This document shows positions 1 through 7,833 of a stretch of DNA of 64,000 bases, piece after piece (the first letter of the stretch is position 1; every line of letters starts with the position of its first letter). The DNA lies in assembly GCA_033856175.1 (NCBI GenBank), contig JAWVFK010000012.1, positions 1 through 64,000 of the forward strand, given 5' to 3'. Origin of the DNA: JAWVFK01 sp033856175. Its GTDB lineage: Bacteria; Actinomycetota; Thermoleophilia; Solirubrobacterales; 70-9. The position numbers and the translations under genes are program-made. A model generated the notes under the pieces. It saw only the letters and a list, made by a program, of their open reading frames with translations, ran no database searches and was not told the DNA's origin.

Positions 1-540
1 CTCCCGTTCCCCCGGCACCACCCCTGGGCGCCAACCTGACCCCGACCGCTCCGCCTGCGGTGCCGCTGCCGCCTTCTAACTCGACTCCCACGCTCAACCT
101 CTTCACCTCGCCGACCTCGATCAGCGTTGCTCCCTCGCTCTCGCTCTTCCCACCGGCGCCGCCGGTGATCAATGTGGCGCCGCCTACTCCGGCGCGGCCG
201 AGGCAGGAGGCCAAGAAGGCTGCGGTTCAGAGCTCGGGGTCGGAGAACGACAGCCCCTCGGATGCCGGCGTTGACCTCGCTCAGGGCCCGCCGACCCCCG
301 AGGGCTCCTCGACCTCCTCGATGACCAGGAACGAAAACGCCTCGACACGCCGCGACCGCGTCACGCCCGCCCAGTCGTTCACGCCGCTGGGCCATCAGAA
401 CCAGCCTTCGGCCTGGGCCCGCGACCTCCAGTGGGGCGGAGGCCTGACCCTGATGGCCCTGGTTCTCGCCTTCGGCTGGATCACCGTCCGCCCAACACCA
501 CGCCGCAGAGAGCCCGAGGTCCCCGCACCAGCGCGAGCCA
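1..540 (+). repeat. Dispersed protein-coding repeat, copy A (copy B at 23621-24165)
   Basis: Bases 1-245 match 23621-23865 with scattered, mainly third-position differences. A variable spacer follows (about 246-360 against 23866-24000). The transmembrane-tail region then matches again. It is the C-terminal module of two paralogous surface proteins about 23.6 kb apart. Confidence 0.85.
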
Positions 541-569
541 CCGCTCGCCACTGGGACCGCCGCCGCTAA
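1..569 (+). CDS. C-terminal end of a large surface-anchored protein (partial at window start)
   Basis: The reading frame is open from base 3 and its start lies outside the window. What is visible is a proline-rich linker, a Ser/Asp/Gly-rich spacer, and one hydrophobic segment (LTLMALVLAFGWITV) followed by an Arg/Pro-rich tail. This predicts an extracellular protein anchored by a C-terminal membrane helix with a short basic cytoplasmic tail. The first 245 bases and the last 190 are nearly identical to the end of the 16948-24189 gene, so the two are paralogues. Differences are mostly synonymous, which suggests both are maintained as proteins. The Met at base 60 is inside the linker and is not a credible start. 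The stop codon overlaps the stop of the convergent crotonase gene by four bases. Function unknown. Confidence 0.8.
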   Translation, partial: PVPPAPPLGANLTPTAPPAVPLPPSNSTPTLNLFTSPTSISVAPSLSLFPPAPPVINVAPPTPARPRQEAKKAAVQSSGSENDSPSDAGVDLAQGPPTPEGSSTSSMTRNENASTRRDRVTPAQSFTPLGHQNQPSAWARDLQWGGGLTLMALVLAFGWITVRPTPRRREPEVPAPARATARHWDRRR

Positions 570-1441
570 CCGACCGAGGTCCCCCGCACCAGCCCCGGCG
601 TCACCGCGCCGCCGGTCGGGTCGCGATCGGGGTGATCGCGGTCCACGAAGCGCTTGATCCCGGCGGCCATCTCCGTCGTCTCGAGCAGCTTGTTGAAGCA
701 CTGGGCCTCAATCCGCAGCCCCTCCTCGAGCGGCCGGCCAAAGCCGCGCACGGCCGCCTCCTTGTCGGTCTCGATCGCCGGCTGGGGCAGCGCCGCGATC
801 TCGGCCGCCAGCGCCAGCGCGCGCTCGACGCAGCCGCCGCTCGGCGTCACCTCGTTGACGAGGCCGATCCGCTCCGCCTCGGCGGCGTCGATGACGCGGC
901 CGGTGATGATCAGCTCCATCGCCCGGCCCATGCCGACGATTCGCGGCAGCCGCTGGGTGCCGCCGTCGCCGAGGCCGACGTTCCAGCGGCGGCAGGTCAC
1001 GCCGAAGCTGGCGTGCTCGTCGGCGATCCGGATGTCGGCCCAGCAGGCCCACTCGAGGCCGCCGGCGTAGGCGACGCCGTTGACGGCGGCGATGACGGGC
1101 TTGTAGACGTCGGTCCAGCGCGAGGGGCCGATGATCCCGTCGCGCTCGCCGCGGTTGTGGGCCTCGATCTCCTCGGGCGTCCATTCGATCAGCGGCTCCT
1201 CACCCTCGTCGGCTCCGCCGAAGCCGGCCGCGGCTGCCTTCAGATCGGCCCCGGCGCAGAATGCCCGGTCGCCGGCGCCGGTCAGCACCGCGACCCGCTG
1301 CTCGTCGTCGTCGCGAAAGCGCCCCCAGGCGTCGACCAGCTCGCGCGAGACGACCGGGCCGATCGCATTCATCCGCTCGGGCCGGTCGATCGTGATCAGC
1401 GTCACCGGGCCGTGCTGCTCGTATCGAAGCTGCTCGTACAT
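566..1441 (-). CDS. Enoyl-CoA hydratase/isomerase (crotonase) family protein
   Basis: A 291-residue crotonase-fold protein, close to the usual family length. The N-terminal strand/turn ITIDRPERMNAIGP and the CoA-binding segment AFCAGADLKA are typical, as is the oxyanion-hole region NGVAYAGGLEWACWADIRIADE. Family members hydrate or isomerise acyl-CoA thioesters in the cytoplasm; the exact substrate cannot be read from sequence. The ATG start is preceded by a good Shine-Dalgarno (GGAGGAAACG). The gene converges on the partial surface-protein gene and diverges from the ceramidase-like gene. A second crotonase lies at 14585-15496. Confidence 0.9.
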   Translation of the reverse strand: MYEQLRYEQHGPVTLITIDRPERMNAIGPVVSRELVDAWGRFRDDDEQRVAVLTGAGDRAFCAGADLKAAAAGFGGADEGEEPLIEWTPEEIEAHNRGERDGIIGPSRWTDVYKPVIAAVNGVAYAGGLEWACWADIRIADEHASFGVTCRRWNVGLGDGGTQRLPRIVGMGRAMELIITGRVIDAAEAERIGLVNEVTPSGGCVERALALAAEIAALPQPAIETDKEAAVRGFGRPLEEGLRIEAQCFNKLLETTEMAAGIKRFVDRDHPDRDPTGGAVTPGLVRGTSVG

Positions 1442-1512
1442 CGTTTCCTCCGTCGTCGGGGCGGGTAGGCGCTTTGGATCCTATGGAGAGCCGGCTAAGC
1501 TGCTCGCGAGGG

Positions 1513-4116
1513 ATGCGCAAGGGACGCTGCATCGTCGCGATCACGGGGGTGATCGCAGCCGCATCGGTCTCCGCATTGAGCGGGCCGGCGGCGGCGTGGG
1601 CTGACACCGCGACGCCGTGGCAGGTCGGCGCCGCCACCGTCGACACGACGCCCCAGCTCTTCGACGCGACCCAGGACGCGATCGACTTCCCGCCGATCGA
1701 CCCCGATCCGGCCGGCGGCGGCGGACCGATGCTCTGCCCGCGCGAGATCTTCAACGGACCCCGTGTCTGGCGCTTCGAGGAGCCCTATATCGACGGCGAC
1801 GGCTCGGGCGATTTCAACTACCCGGTCAGCGGCGACCCCGGCACGGCGCCGGTACCCGAGCCCTTCTGCGACTACAACCACAACCATCGCTGGGACGGCA
1901 TGTACCTCTCCGGCGGCGCCAACCACCACGCCGTGCCCTCGCCGCACCCGATCCCCGGCTACAACGGCCCCGCCCACGACCCCTCCGACGCCCGCGCCGT
2001 CGCGATCACCGGCGACAACGGCAAGACCGACGTCATCGTCTCCGTCGTCGCCCAGGGGATCTTCGAGAACTACATCCGCGAGGCGCGCGACCAGGCGAAG
2101 GCGGCGGCGATCGGCAGCGGCCTGCACCCGAACTGCGGCCACATCGACGAGATGGTCGTCAGCTCTAACCACAACGAGAGCTCGCCCGACACGATCGGCA
2201 TCTACGGCGCCCCGACCGACCCGACCGACAACTTCGGCATCAACTCGAGCATCGACGAGTACTACATGGACTACCTCGTCGGCCGCATCGCCAAGGCCGC
2301 GCTCGATGCCTGCGACGCCCGCCAGCCGGCGTCGCTGCGCGAGCACGAGATGCCGGTGCCGGCGGGGCTCAAGCAGGAGATTCACAACTTCCCCACGGTC
2401 GATGACGAGACCCACAAGACGCCGCTGGCGACCGATCCCAAGGTGCGGCTGCTGCAGGCTCGCGACGCCTCGGGCCAGCCGATCCTGACGATGATGAACC
2501 TCGCCGACCACAACCAGGACATCGGCCAGTCCGACACCTTCGAGGAGAGCCACACGATCAGCGCCGACTGGCCCGGCTACTTCCACCGCCGCCTCGAGCA
2601 CGACCTCGGCGGCAAGGCGATGTTCCTCGCCGCCGACATCGGCTCGATGGAGGACCTGATCACCGAGCCATCGCTGCCCGACCCGCCCTGCAACAGCGGC
2701 GGCAACGGCTGCTACGCCCAGGTCGAGGCGACCGGCACCAAGATCGCCGACGAGGTCGCCGCGGCGATCGGCAAGGCGACGCCGCTGGCGCCGGGGCCGG
2801 TCACGGGCCAGCGGACCGAGTTCTGCGCGCCGCTGGAGAACAACCTCTTCCGCGCCGCCGCCGCGGCCGGGCTCTTCGGCGAGCGCCAGGGATTCACCGA
2901 GGTCGGCGGCCAGTGCCTGCCGACCGGGGCGCTGGATGCGGGCACGGCGACCAGCGTCCGCAGCTCGGTCGCCGTCCTCGGCATCGGGCCCGACCTCCAG
3001 TTCCTGGCCGCCCCCGGCGAGGCCTTCCCGGCGCTGATGCTCGGCACCCCCTGGGGCGCCGAGGACGCCAGCTGCCCCGGCCGCCCCAACCCGCCGGTGC
3101 CGACCTGGCACGCCAGCGCCAAGCACCGTTTCCAGATCGGCCTAGCCGACGACCTGATCGGCTACCTGAAGCCGGGCTGGTCCTTCGCCGACGACCCCGG
3201 CATCTTCGTCAACGACCCGACGAGCGGCAACTTCGACAACTGCGACCGCTCCGCCGACGAGGCCAAGGGCCACCACCACACGCTCGAGAGCGAGGGCGTC
3301 GGGCCGACCGCTTCGAACAAGGTCGCCCAGCTGCTGACCGATCTGCTCAACCAGACGCCCGATCCCGCCGCCGAGATCCGTCTCGGCCGCTACATCCTGC
3401 CCGACGGCAGCCTCTCGCACCGGCCAAAGGACACGCCCGAGAGCGGCAAGCCCGAGGCCGTCGGCGTCTGGCTGGCCGAGCCGGGCGCGACCAGCCTCAA
3501 TGACCCGACCAAGGGGACGATCGTCGCAACCTCGGCGGTCGGCGCCTTCGGCACTCGCAAGCCGGACGCGACCGGCGAGTTCATCGACTTCGACGGCGCG
3601 CCCCAGCCGGCGCCCGACTACACGACACGCGGCATGCTCGTGCGCTCGAGCGGTGGCGGCGTCAGCAAGCGCTACTACGTCGATGTCTTCCCGGCGCTGA
3701 CGACGGCGAACCTGGATGCGGCGAAGCCGCCGCCAGCGCCCCCGCCACCGCCCTGCAGCGACACCCTCGCCCCGCAGACGACGATCCGCCGCGCCTATGG
3801 CGGTAGCCGTCACGTCAAGGTCCGCGGCGTCTCGGCCGACCACGGCTGCGCCCATCTCGAGCGCGTGTACGTCTCGGTGGCCAAGCTCAGCGGCGGCCGC
3901 TGCCGCTTCCTGCGGGCCGACGGATCGCTGACCGGCCGTCGCAGCTGCTCCAGCCCAGTCCAGCTCTTGGCCGACGGCCGCTCGAGCTGGAGCAAGTCGA
4001 TCGCCAGCGCCGGCCTGCCGAGCGGCGGCTACCGGGCCCAGGCGCTCGCCCGAGACTCCGCCGGCAACCGCGAACGGCCCTCGTCCGCCAACACCGAGGC
4101 CTTCAGGATCCGCTAG
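1513..4116 (+). CDS. Secreted neutral ceramidase-like hydrolase with C-terminal beta-sandwich-like domain
   Basis: About 867 residues from the ATG at 1513. Upstream TTG 1474 and ATG 1483 are in frame, but 1513 starts a classic signal peptide (MRKGRCIVAITG, hydrophobic core, ending near AWA-DT) and follows GAGGG and a TAAGCT hexamer at 1496-1501. The mature N-terminus WQVGAATVDTTP and the segment SSNHNESSPDTIG resemble neutral/alkaline non-lysosomal ceramidases, in which such His residues bind zinc. A proline-rich linker near residue 745 leads to a roughly 110-residue C-terminal domain with paired cysteines, probably a beta-sandwich. The family hydrolyses N-acyl sphingoid lipids. In this organism the real substrate, possibly another amide or ester lipid, is unknown. 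The gene is followed closely by another secreted protein. Confidence 0.65.
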   Translation: MRKGRCIVAITGVIAAASVSALSGPAAAWADTATPWQVGAATVDTTPQLFDATQDAIDFPPIDPDPAGGGGPMLCPREIFNGPRVWRFEEPYIDGDGSGDFNYPVSGDPGTAPVPEPFCDYNHNHRWDGMYLSGGANHHAVPSPHPIPGYNGPAHDPSDARAVAITGDNGKTDVIVSVVAQGIFENYIREARDQAKAAAIGSGLHPNCGHIDEMVVSSNHNESSPDTIGIYGAPTDPTDNFGINSSIDEYYMDYLVGRIAKAALDACDARQPASLREHEMPVPAGLKQEIHNFPTVDDETHKTPLATDPKVRLLQARDASGQPILTMMNLADHNQDIGQSDTFEESHTISADWPGYFHRRLEHDLGGKAMFLAADIGSMEDLITEPSLPDPPCNSGGNGCYAQVEATGTKIADEVAAAIGKATPLAPGPVTGQRTEFCAPLENNLFRAAAAAGLFGERQGFTEVGGQCLPTGALDAGTATSVRSSVAVLGIGPDLQFLAAPGEAFPALMLGTPWGAEDASCPGRPNPPVPTWHASAKHRFQIGLADDLIGYLKPGWSFADDPGIFVNDPTSGNFDNCDRSADEAKGHHHTLESEGVGPTASNKVAQLLTDLLNQTPDPAAEIRLGRYILPDGSLSHRPKDTPESGKPEAVGVWLAEPGATSLNDPTKGTIVATSAVGAFGTRKPDATGEFIDFDGAPQPAPDYTTRGMLVRSSGGGVSKRYYVDVFPALTTANLDAAKPPPAPPPPPCSDTLAPQTTIRRAYGGSRHVKVRGVSADHGCAHLERVYVSVAKLSGGRCRFLRADGSLTGRRSCSSPVQLLADGRSSWSKSIASAGLPSGGYRAQALARDSAGNRERPSSANTEAFRIR

Positions 4117-4138
4117 CGCCCGCTTCGCTTCGAGCTTT

Positions 4139-4144
4139 TAAGCT
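4139..4144 (+). promoter_or_regulatory. -10-like box TAAGCT, nine bases before a GTG start
   Basis: TAAGCT fits TANNNT and ends nine bases before the GTG at 4154, with no Shine-Dalgarno between. The transcript would have almost no leader. No convincing -35 box is seen. Confidence 0.45.
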
Positions 4145-4153
4145 CTGCTGGTC

Positions 4154-5659
4154 GTGAGGCGAACTCGATCGACGACGCTGGCGCTCGCCGCCGTGGCCCT
4201 GGGCGGCATCGGCGGTGCCGCCGCCCTCGCCGCGCCGGTCCCGCCGGCGCCGATCCCCAACACCCCGGGAGCGACCGCCGCCGAGTTCACCGGCAAGCCG
4301 GCGCGCCCGGATCCCGTGGCGATGCCGGCGGTGCCGCGTCATCCCTACATGGCGCGCAACGGCCTCAGCAACACCCACGACGACGCCTACCAGTCCGACA
4401 CCTACCGCTGGCGCGGCCCGCTGGGCCGCTCGACCGTCGTCAGCTCGACCGAGAACGTCCACGAGTGCGGCACGCTGACCTTCGACAGCCAGGGCCGGCT
4501 GGTTACCGTCTGCGTCGGCGTCGCGGCGCCGTTTCTCGCCATGGTCGACCCCAACGACCTCTCGCTGCTGGCCGAGATGCCGCTGCCGCCGCGGACCAAT
4601 GTCGGCCCGGACTTCACGACCGACTTCTCCGGCGGCGGCTACTTCTATCTCGACCACTACGACCGCGCAGTCGTGCCGACGACGACCCGCCATCTGCTCG
4701 TCATCAGCGAGACCGACGGCCCGGCCGGCCCCGGCTTTCAGACCCAGAAGGACTTCGACGTCTCCGGCGCGGTGCCGATCGGCGACGGCATCGTCTCGGC
4801 GCTGCCCGACTGGCGCGGCCGCATCTGGTTCGTCTCCAAGAAGGGCGTCGTCGGCAACGTCGACCCGAACACGCTCGCCGTCAGCTCGGTCGACCTCGGC
4901 TCGCCGATAGGCAACTCGTTCGCCGTCGACGAGGAGGGCGGCGTCTACGTCGTCAGCGACGCGCAGCTCTACCGCTTCGAGGCCGGCGCCGGCGGGGCGC
5001 CGCGGGTGATCTGGCGCCATCGCTACCCCAACATCGGCCAGAAGAAGCCAGGCCAGACCGAGATCGGGTCGGGGACGACGCCGACGCTGATGGGCCAGCG
5101 GTTCGTCGCGATCACCGACAACGCCGATCCGATGAACGTGATGGTCTTTCGCCGCGGCCGTCACGTCCGCCGCGGCCGCCGGGTCCTCTGCAGCGCGCCG
5201 GTCTTCGCCAAGGGCGCCAGCGACACCGACCAGTCGCTGATCGGCACCGACACGGCGATGATCGTCGAGAACAACTACGGCTATACCGGGGTCGCCAAGA
5301 CCAACGGCGGCGGCGTCACCTCGCCCGGGCTCGAGCGCGTCGACATCGTCGGCCGCGGCCACGGCCGCTATGCCTGTCGCAAGGTCTGGCACTCGAGCGA
5401 GCGTGCCCCCTCGGTCGTGCCCAAGCTCTCGCTGGCGGCCGGCCTCGTCTACACCTACACCAAGCCACCCGACCCCGAGAACGACGACGCCTGGTACCTG
5501 ACGGCGCTCGACTTCGACACCGGCAGGACCGTCTACAGGCGGCTCTCAGGCACCGGCCTCGGCCACAACAACCACTACGCGCCGATCATCCTCGCGGCGA
5601 CGGGCGACGCCTACGTCGCGACCTTCGGCGGCATCGTCCGCTTCCACGACACGCGCTAA
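4154..5659 (+). CDS. Secreted beta-propeller-like protein of unknown function
   Basis: 501 residues starting at GTG 4154. A signal peptide is evident (basic MRRTR, then an Ala/Leu/Gly core ending at ALAAP). The body is a string of short strands with repeated 'DPNTLAVSSVDL / SFAVDEEGGVYVVSDAQLYRFEAG' type units, as in SMP-30/PQQ-like propellers, but no catalytic motif could be assigned. It lies 37 bases after the ceramidase-like gene on the same strand but seems to have its own near-leaderless promoter. The stop overlaps the stop of the convergent cupredoxin gene. It could be an extracellular binding protein or lactonase-like enzyme; sequence alone does not decide. Confidence 0.7.
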   Translation: MRRTRSTTLALAAVALGGIGGAAALAAPVPPAPIPNTPGATAAEFTGKPARPDPVAMPAVPRHPYMARNGLSNTHDDAYQSDTYRWRGPLGRSTVVSSTENVHECGTLTFDSQGRLVTVCVGVAAPFLAMVDPNDLSLLAEMPLPPRTNVGPDFTTDFSGGGYFYLDHYDRAVVPTTTRHLLVISETDGPAGPGFQTQKDFDVSGAVPIGDGIVSALPDWRGRIWFVSKKGVVGNVDPNTLAVSSVDLGSPIGNSFAVDEEGGVYVVSDAQLYRFEAGAGGAPRVIWRHRYPNIGQKKPGQTEIGSGTTPTLMGQRFVAITDNADPMNVMVFRRGRHVRRGRRVLCSAPVFAKGASDTDQSLIGTDTAMIVENNYGYTGVAKTNGGGVTSPGLERVDIVGRGHGRYACRKVWHSSERAPSVVPKLSLAAGLVYTYTKPPDPENDDAWYLTALDFDTGRTVYRRLSGTGLGHNNHYAPIILAATGDAYVATFGGIVRFHDTR

Positions 5660-6090
5660 CCGGCGACTGTGATCGTCCCCCTCATGCCCATGCTCTTGTG
5701 GTTGGCGATCGGGCAGTACCAGGTGTAGGTGCCCGGCTTGGTCAGCTTCGCCTTCAGCACGGCGGACTGACCGGGCTGCAGCGGGCTGGCCAGGCGCTGC
5801 TCGCCGCCGGTCCCCGTGACTTCGAGCGAATGGACCGTCGCGCCGTCGTTGGAGACGTTGAACGTCACCGTGCCCGGCTTTACCGTCGGGTTCGACGGGC
5901 TGAGCTTGAAGTCGGTCTCCGAGACCTTGACCGAGCCGGCTGCGGCGCTGGTGCTGGTGGCGGCGGGCGCCGAGGTCGTCGATGCCGGCGTCGAGGTCGA
6001 TGACCCGCTGCTGTCGTAGCTGTTGCCACCTCCGCAGCCAACGGCGGCGAGGGCGGCGATGCCGCCCAGTGCGAGTAGCTCCTTCTTCAT
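5656..6090 (-). CDS. Cupredoxin-domain lipoprotein
   Basis: 144 residues from the ATG at 6090, chosen over an in-frame upstream ATG at 6177 because it begins a lipoprotein signal peptide (MKKELLALGG) with lipobox LAAVGC. AAAGG lies just upstream. After a Ser/Thr/Ala-rich linker comes a single cupredoxin domain of about 90 residues. It carries the expected type 1 copper ligands: His in VHSLEV, Cys in WYCPI, His in NHKSMGM and Met in the same segment. It is therefore likely a membrane-tethered extracellular blue-copper electron carrier. It is the last gene of an operon with an ECF sigma factor and its anti-sigma factor, with 28 bases between the anti-sigma stop and this start. Confidence 0.85.
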   Translation of the reverse strand: MKKELLALGGIAALAAVGCGGGNSYDSSGSSTSTPASTTSAPAATSTSAAAGSVKVSETDFKLSPSNPTVKPGTVTFNVSNDGATVHSLEVTGTGGEQRLASPLQPGQSAVLKAKLTKPGTYTWYCPIANHKSMGMRGTITVAG

Positions 6091-6118
6091 CGGGGTGCCT
6101 TTCTCTCGGGGACAGATC

Positions 6119-6784
6119 TCATTCGAGCGGCGCTTCGTAGGTTCGGCCCCCGGCCCGCACGTCGACGGCCCGCGCATCGGATGGGCTGACGGCGGCGGTC
6201 AGCACGGCGGCGTTGCTGCCACCGTTCTCGAAGTAGCGGAAGGATCCAGCGGCGACATGCGAGCCGTCGGCCTTGCGAACGAAGACCGTGCAGCGGGTGC
6301 CGGGCGAGATGCCCTCGACGTGCAGGCGGACCTCACTGCCGAACTCGTGCGAGGCCAGCGTGCCGCGCATCTGAACGCCGGCCGGAAGCGAGCGGAAGGC
6401 GAGTCGCTGGGCGCTGGCGCTCCCCCCGTCGTTGCCGATGACGAGCAGCGCCGCAGCCGCGAGGACCGCAAGCGAAGCGGTCGCCGTCGCGAGGCGGAAT
6501 CCCAGCCGCCGGCGCGAACGGCGCCGGGCGAGCCTCGCCTCCGCGGCCAGCCGCCTGGTCACGCGGCCACCGAGGCCGGATGGCGGCGCTGGGCGTGCAC
6601 CGAGGCGCTCGACGTCGGCAAGCGGCAGCAGCTCGGCCAGCGGCTGCAGCGCCTCGACCTCGAGGCGGCAGTCCCGGCAGCCCTCGAGGTGGGCGCGCAG
6701 GCCGGCCGCATCGGCTCCCGTCAGGCGGCCGAGGATGAGGGCGCCGATCTCCTCGCGCCAGGCGCGGCAGGGGTCAGCCGTCAT
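6119..6784 (-). CDS. Anti-sigma factor with zinc-binding N-terminus and one membrane helix
   Basis: 221 residues. The cytoplasmic N-terminus contains the HxxxCxxC motif of zinc-binding anti-sigma domains (HLEGCRDCRLEV). A basic stretch and a transmembrane helix (ATASLAVLAAAALLVIG) follow, then an extracytoplasmic domain of about 100 residues resembling the C-terminal part of RskA-type proteins. Its start overlaps the 3' end of the sigma gene by 11 bases, the usual coupled arrangement. It should hold the neighbouring sigma factor inactive at the membrane until an external signal, and the co-transcribed cupredoxin hints at copper or redox conditions (inference). Confidence 0.85.
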   Translation of the reverse strand: MTADPCRAWREEIGALILGRLTGADAAGLRAHLEGCRDCRLEVEALQPLAELLPLADVERLGARPAPPSGLGGRVTRRLAAEARLARRRSRRRLGFRLATATASLAVLAAAALLVIGNDGGSASAQRLAFRSLPAGVQMRGTLASHEFGSEVRLHVEGISPGTRCTVFVRKADGSHVAAGSFRYFENGGSNAAVLTAAVSPSDARAVDVRAGGRTYEAPLE

Positions 6785-7274
6785 AGCCCATCTCCTCGAG
6801 CGAATTGCGCAGCGCCCGCAGGCCGTAGTAGACGCGGCTCTTGACCGTCCCCTCCGGCACGCCCAGCTCGGCGCCGACCTCGGCGTAGCTACGATCGCGG
6901 AAGTAGGTCTCGATCAGCGCCTGGCGATGGTGTTCGCCGATCCGCCGCAGCGCCTCCTCGACCTGCCAGCTCAGCAGCATCTCCTCGAGCGGCTCGTGGC
7001 CGATGTCGGGGACGTCGCCGCCGACGGTCGGCCGAGCCGCGCGCATCCGGCTGAGGTCGATGACGATGTTGCGCATGATCGCGAACAGCCACGTCCGCAG
7101 CGAGCCGATCTCCGGGTCGAAGCGCTCAGCCGCACGCCAGGCGCGGACGAACGTCTCCTGGACCGCTTCCTCGGCCAACCCGGCGTCGTTGAGCGAGCGC
7201 ACCGCGAAGCCGTAGAGCTCACCGCCGTGGGCGTTGTAGGCCTCGCGCATGTCCTCGAGGGCGGGCTCGCTCAC
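6774..7274 (-). CDS. ECF-type RNA polymerase sigma factor
   Basis: 166 residues from GTG 7274. The frame stays open to a GTG at 7352, but the extra residues do not look like sigma sequence. Region 2 is clear (ELYGFAVRSLNDAGLAEEAV, then the TWLFAIMRNIVIDL helix). Region 4 follows (ALIETYFRDRSYAEVGAELG, then GTVKSRVYYGLRALR), with no extra domains, so it is a standard ECF sigma. It is coupled by overlap to its anti-sigma factor. Start choice is uncertain: no Shine-Dalgarno precedes 7274. ECF factors usually activate their own operon, which here would include the cupredoxin gene. Confidence 0.85.
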   Translation of the reverse strand: MSEPALEDMREAYNAHGGELYGFAVRSLNDAGLAEEAVQETFVRAWRAAERFDPEIGSLRTWLFAIMRNIVIDLSRMRAARPTVGGDVPDIGHEPLEEMLLSWQVEEALRRIGEHHRQALIETYFRDRSYAEVGAELGVPEGTVKSRVYYGLRALRNSLEEMGYDG

Positions 7275-7439
7275 GTTGGGTGATACGTGCGCGACCTCGC
7301 CCTCGTTCAAACCAGATACTGCGAACGTCGCCTGCACGGTGGCGACGTACACGCCCCGAGCCGGGTCGGCTCGAGTATGCCCCGACCAGCCGCCGGCGCC
7401 CTCCGTGGCGCTGACTGGCCGGCCGTGCAGGCCGTGCCG

Positions 7440-7461
7440 CCGGGAGCTCTAGCGCTCCCGG
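7440..7461 (-). terminator. Hairpin CCGGGAGC / GCTCCCGG after the small zinc-ribbon gene
   Basis: An 8-bp perfect stem with a 6-base loop lies 16 bases past the stop of the 7478-7624 gene. There is no strong T run on the minus strand, so terminator activity is plausible but not certain. Confidence 0.4.
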
Positions 7462-7477
7462 CTCGTTTGCGCCGCTG

Positions 7478-7624
7478 TCAGGTGAGCTTGCCGATCTTGA
7501 AGATCTTGGTCCCGCAATCTGGGCACGTGCCCTGGATCGCCGGACGGCCGTTCTTCATCGTCACCTGCTGGGGGTCCTTGATCTCGACCTTCTTACGTTC
7601 CTTCACGCAATATCCCTCAGGCAT
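7478..7624 (-). CDS. Small DUF5679-type zinc-ribbon protein (48 residues)
   Basis: A complete 48-residue gene. It starts MPEGYCVKERKKVEIKD, contains MKNGRPAIQGTCPDCGTKIF and ends IGKLT. This matches the small DUF5679 family, which normally reads AYCVKC-KKKVEI at the N-terminus. Here the second Cys of the first pair is Glu (CVKE), leaving three cysteines (C6, C34, C37), so zinc binding may be altered. The start is well supported: AAAGGAG lies upstream of the ATG. Function of the family is unknown; such ribbons often bind nucleic acid or another protein. It is a single gene upstream of and antiparallel to nothing obvious. Confidence 0.85.
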   Translation of the reverse strand: MPEGYCVKERKKVEIKDPQQVTMKNGRPAIQGTCPDCGTKIFKIGKLT

Positions 7625-7833
7625 GGAGGCTCCTTTCGAGACTGTCGGGGTTTACGCACGAATACCCTCTTCGCACGCATGAACCACGCACGAACTTAGA
7701 CCACCCTGCGGACAGCTAGGCGTGGCGCCTGCCTGAATGACGCAAATTAGGCACGTTTCGTGCCTGGACAGGCGCCGATCGGGCGTGTTGGCCGCCCTGT
7801 TGCTCTCTCGTTGCGCGCCTGGGCAGGCGTCGC
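7625..7833. other. Intergenic region with stacked inverted repeats
   Basis: This 209-bp stretch has no credible gene. It holds an outer inverted repeat GGCGCCTG (7724-7731) / CAGGCGCC (7769-7776) enclosing a tight hairpin AGGCACG-TTT-CGTGCCT (7749-7765). A further hairpin CGCCTG-GG-CAGGCG lies at 7817-7830. Confidence 0.7.
7724..7776. repeat. Nested inverted repeat (hairpin within a hairpin)
   Basis: Outer 8-bp arms at 7724-7731 and 7769-7776 are perfect complements. An inner perfect 7-bp stem with a three-base loop occupies 7749-7765. It may be an operator pair, a structured RNA end, or a small mobile palindrome. Confidence 0.6.

Noticed and set aside
60..569. Independent small gene starting at Met 60
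   Set aside because: The frame is open to the window edge and matches the middle of a proline-rich linker in the paralogue.
7736..7765. GACGCAAA resembling a c-di-GMP aptamer core
   Set aside because: The flanking GGCAAA, GNRA stem and GGGTTACC elements are missing.
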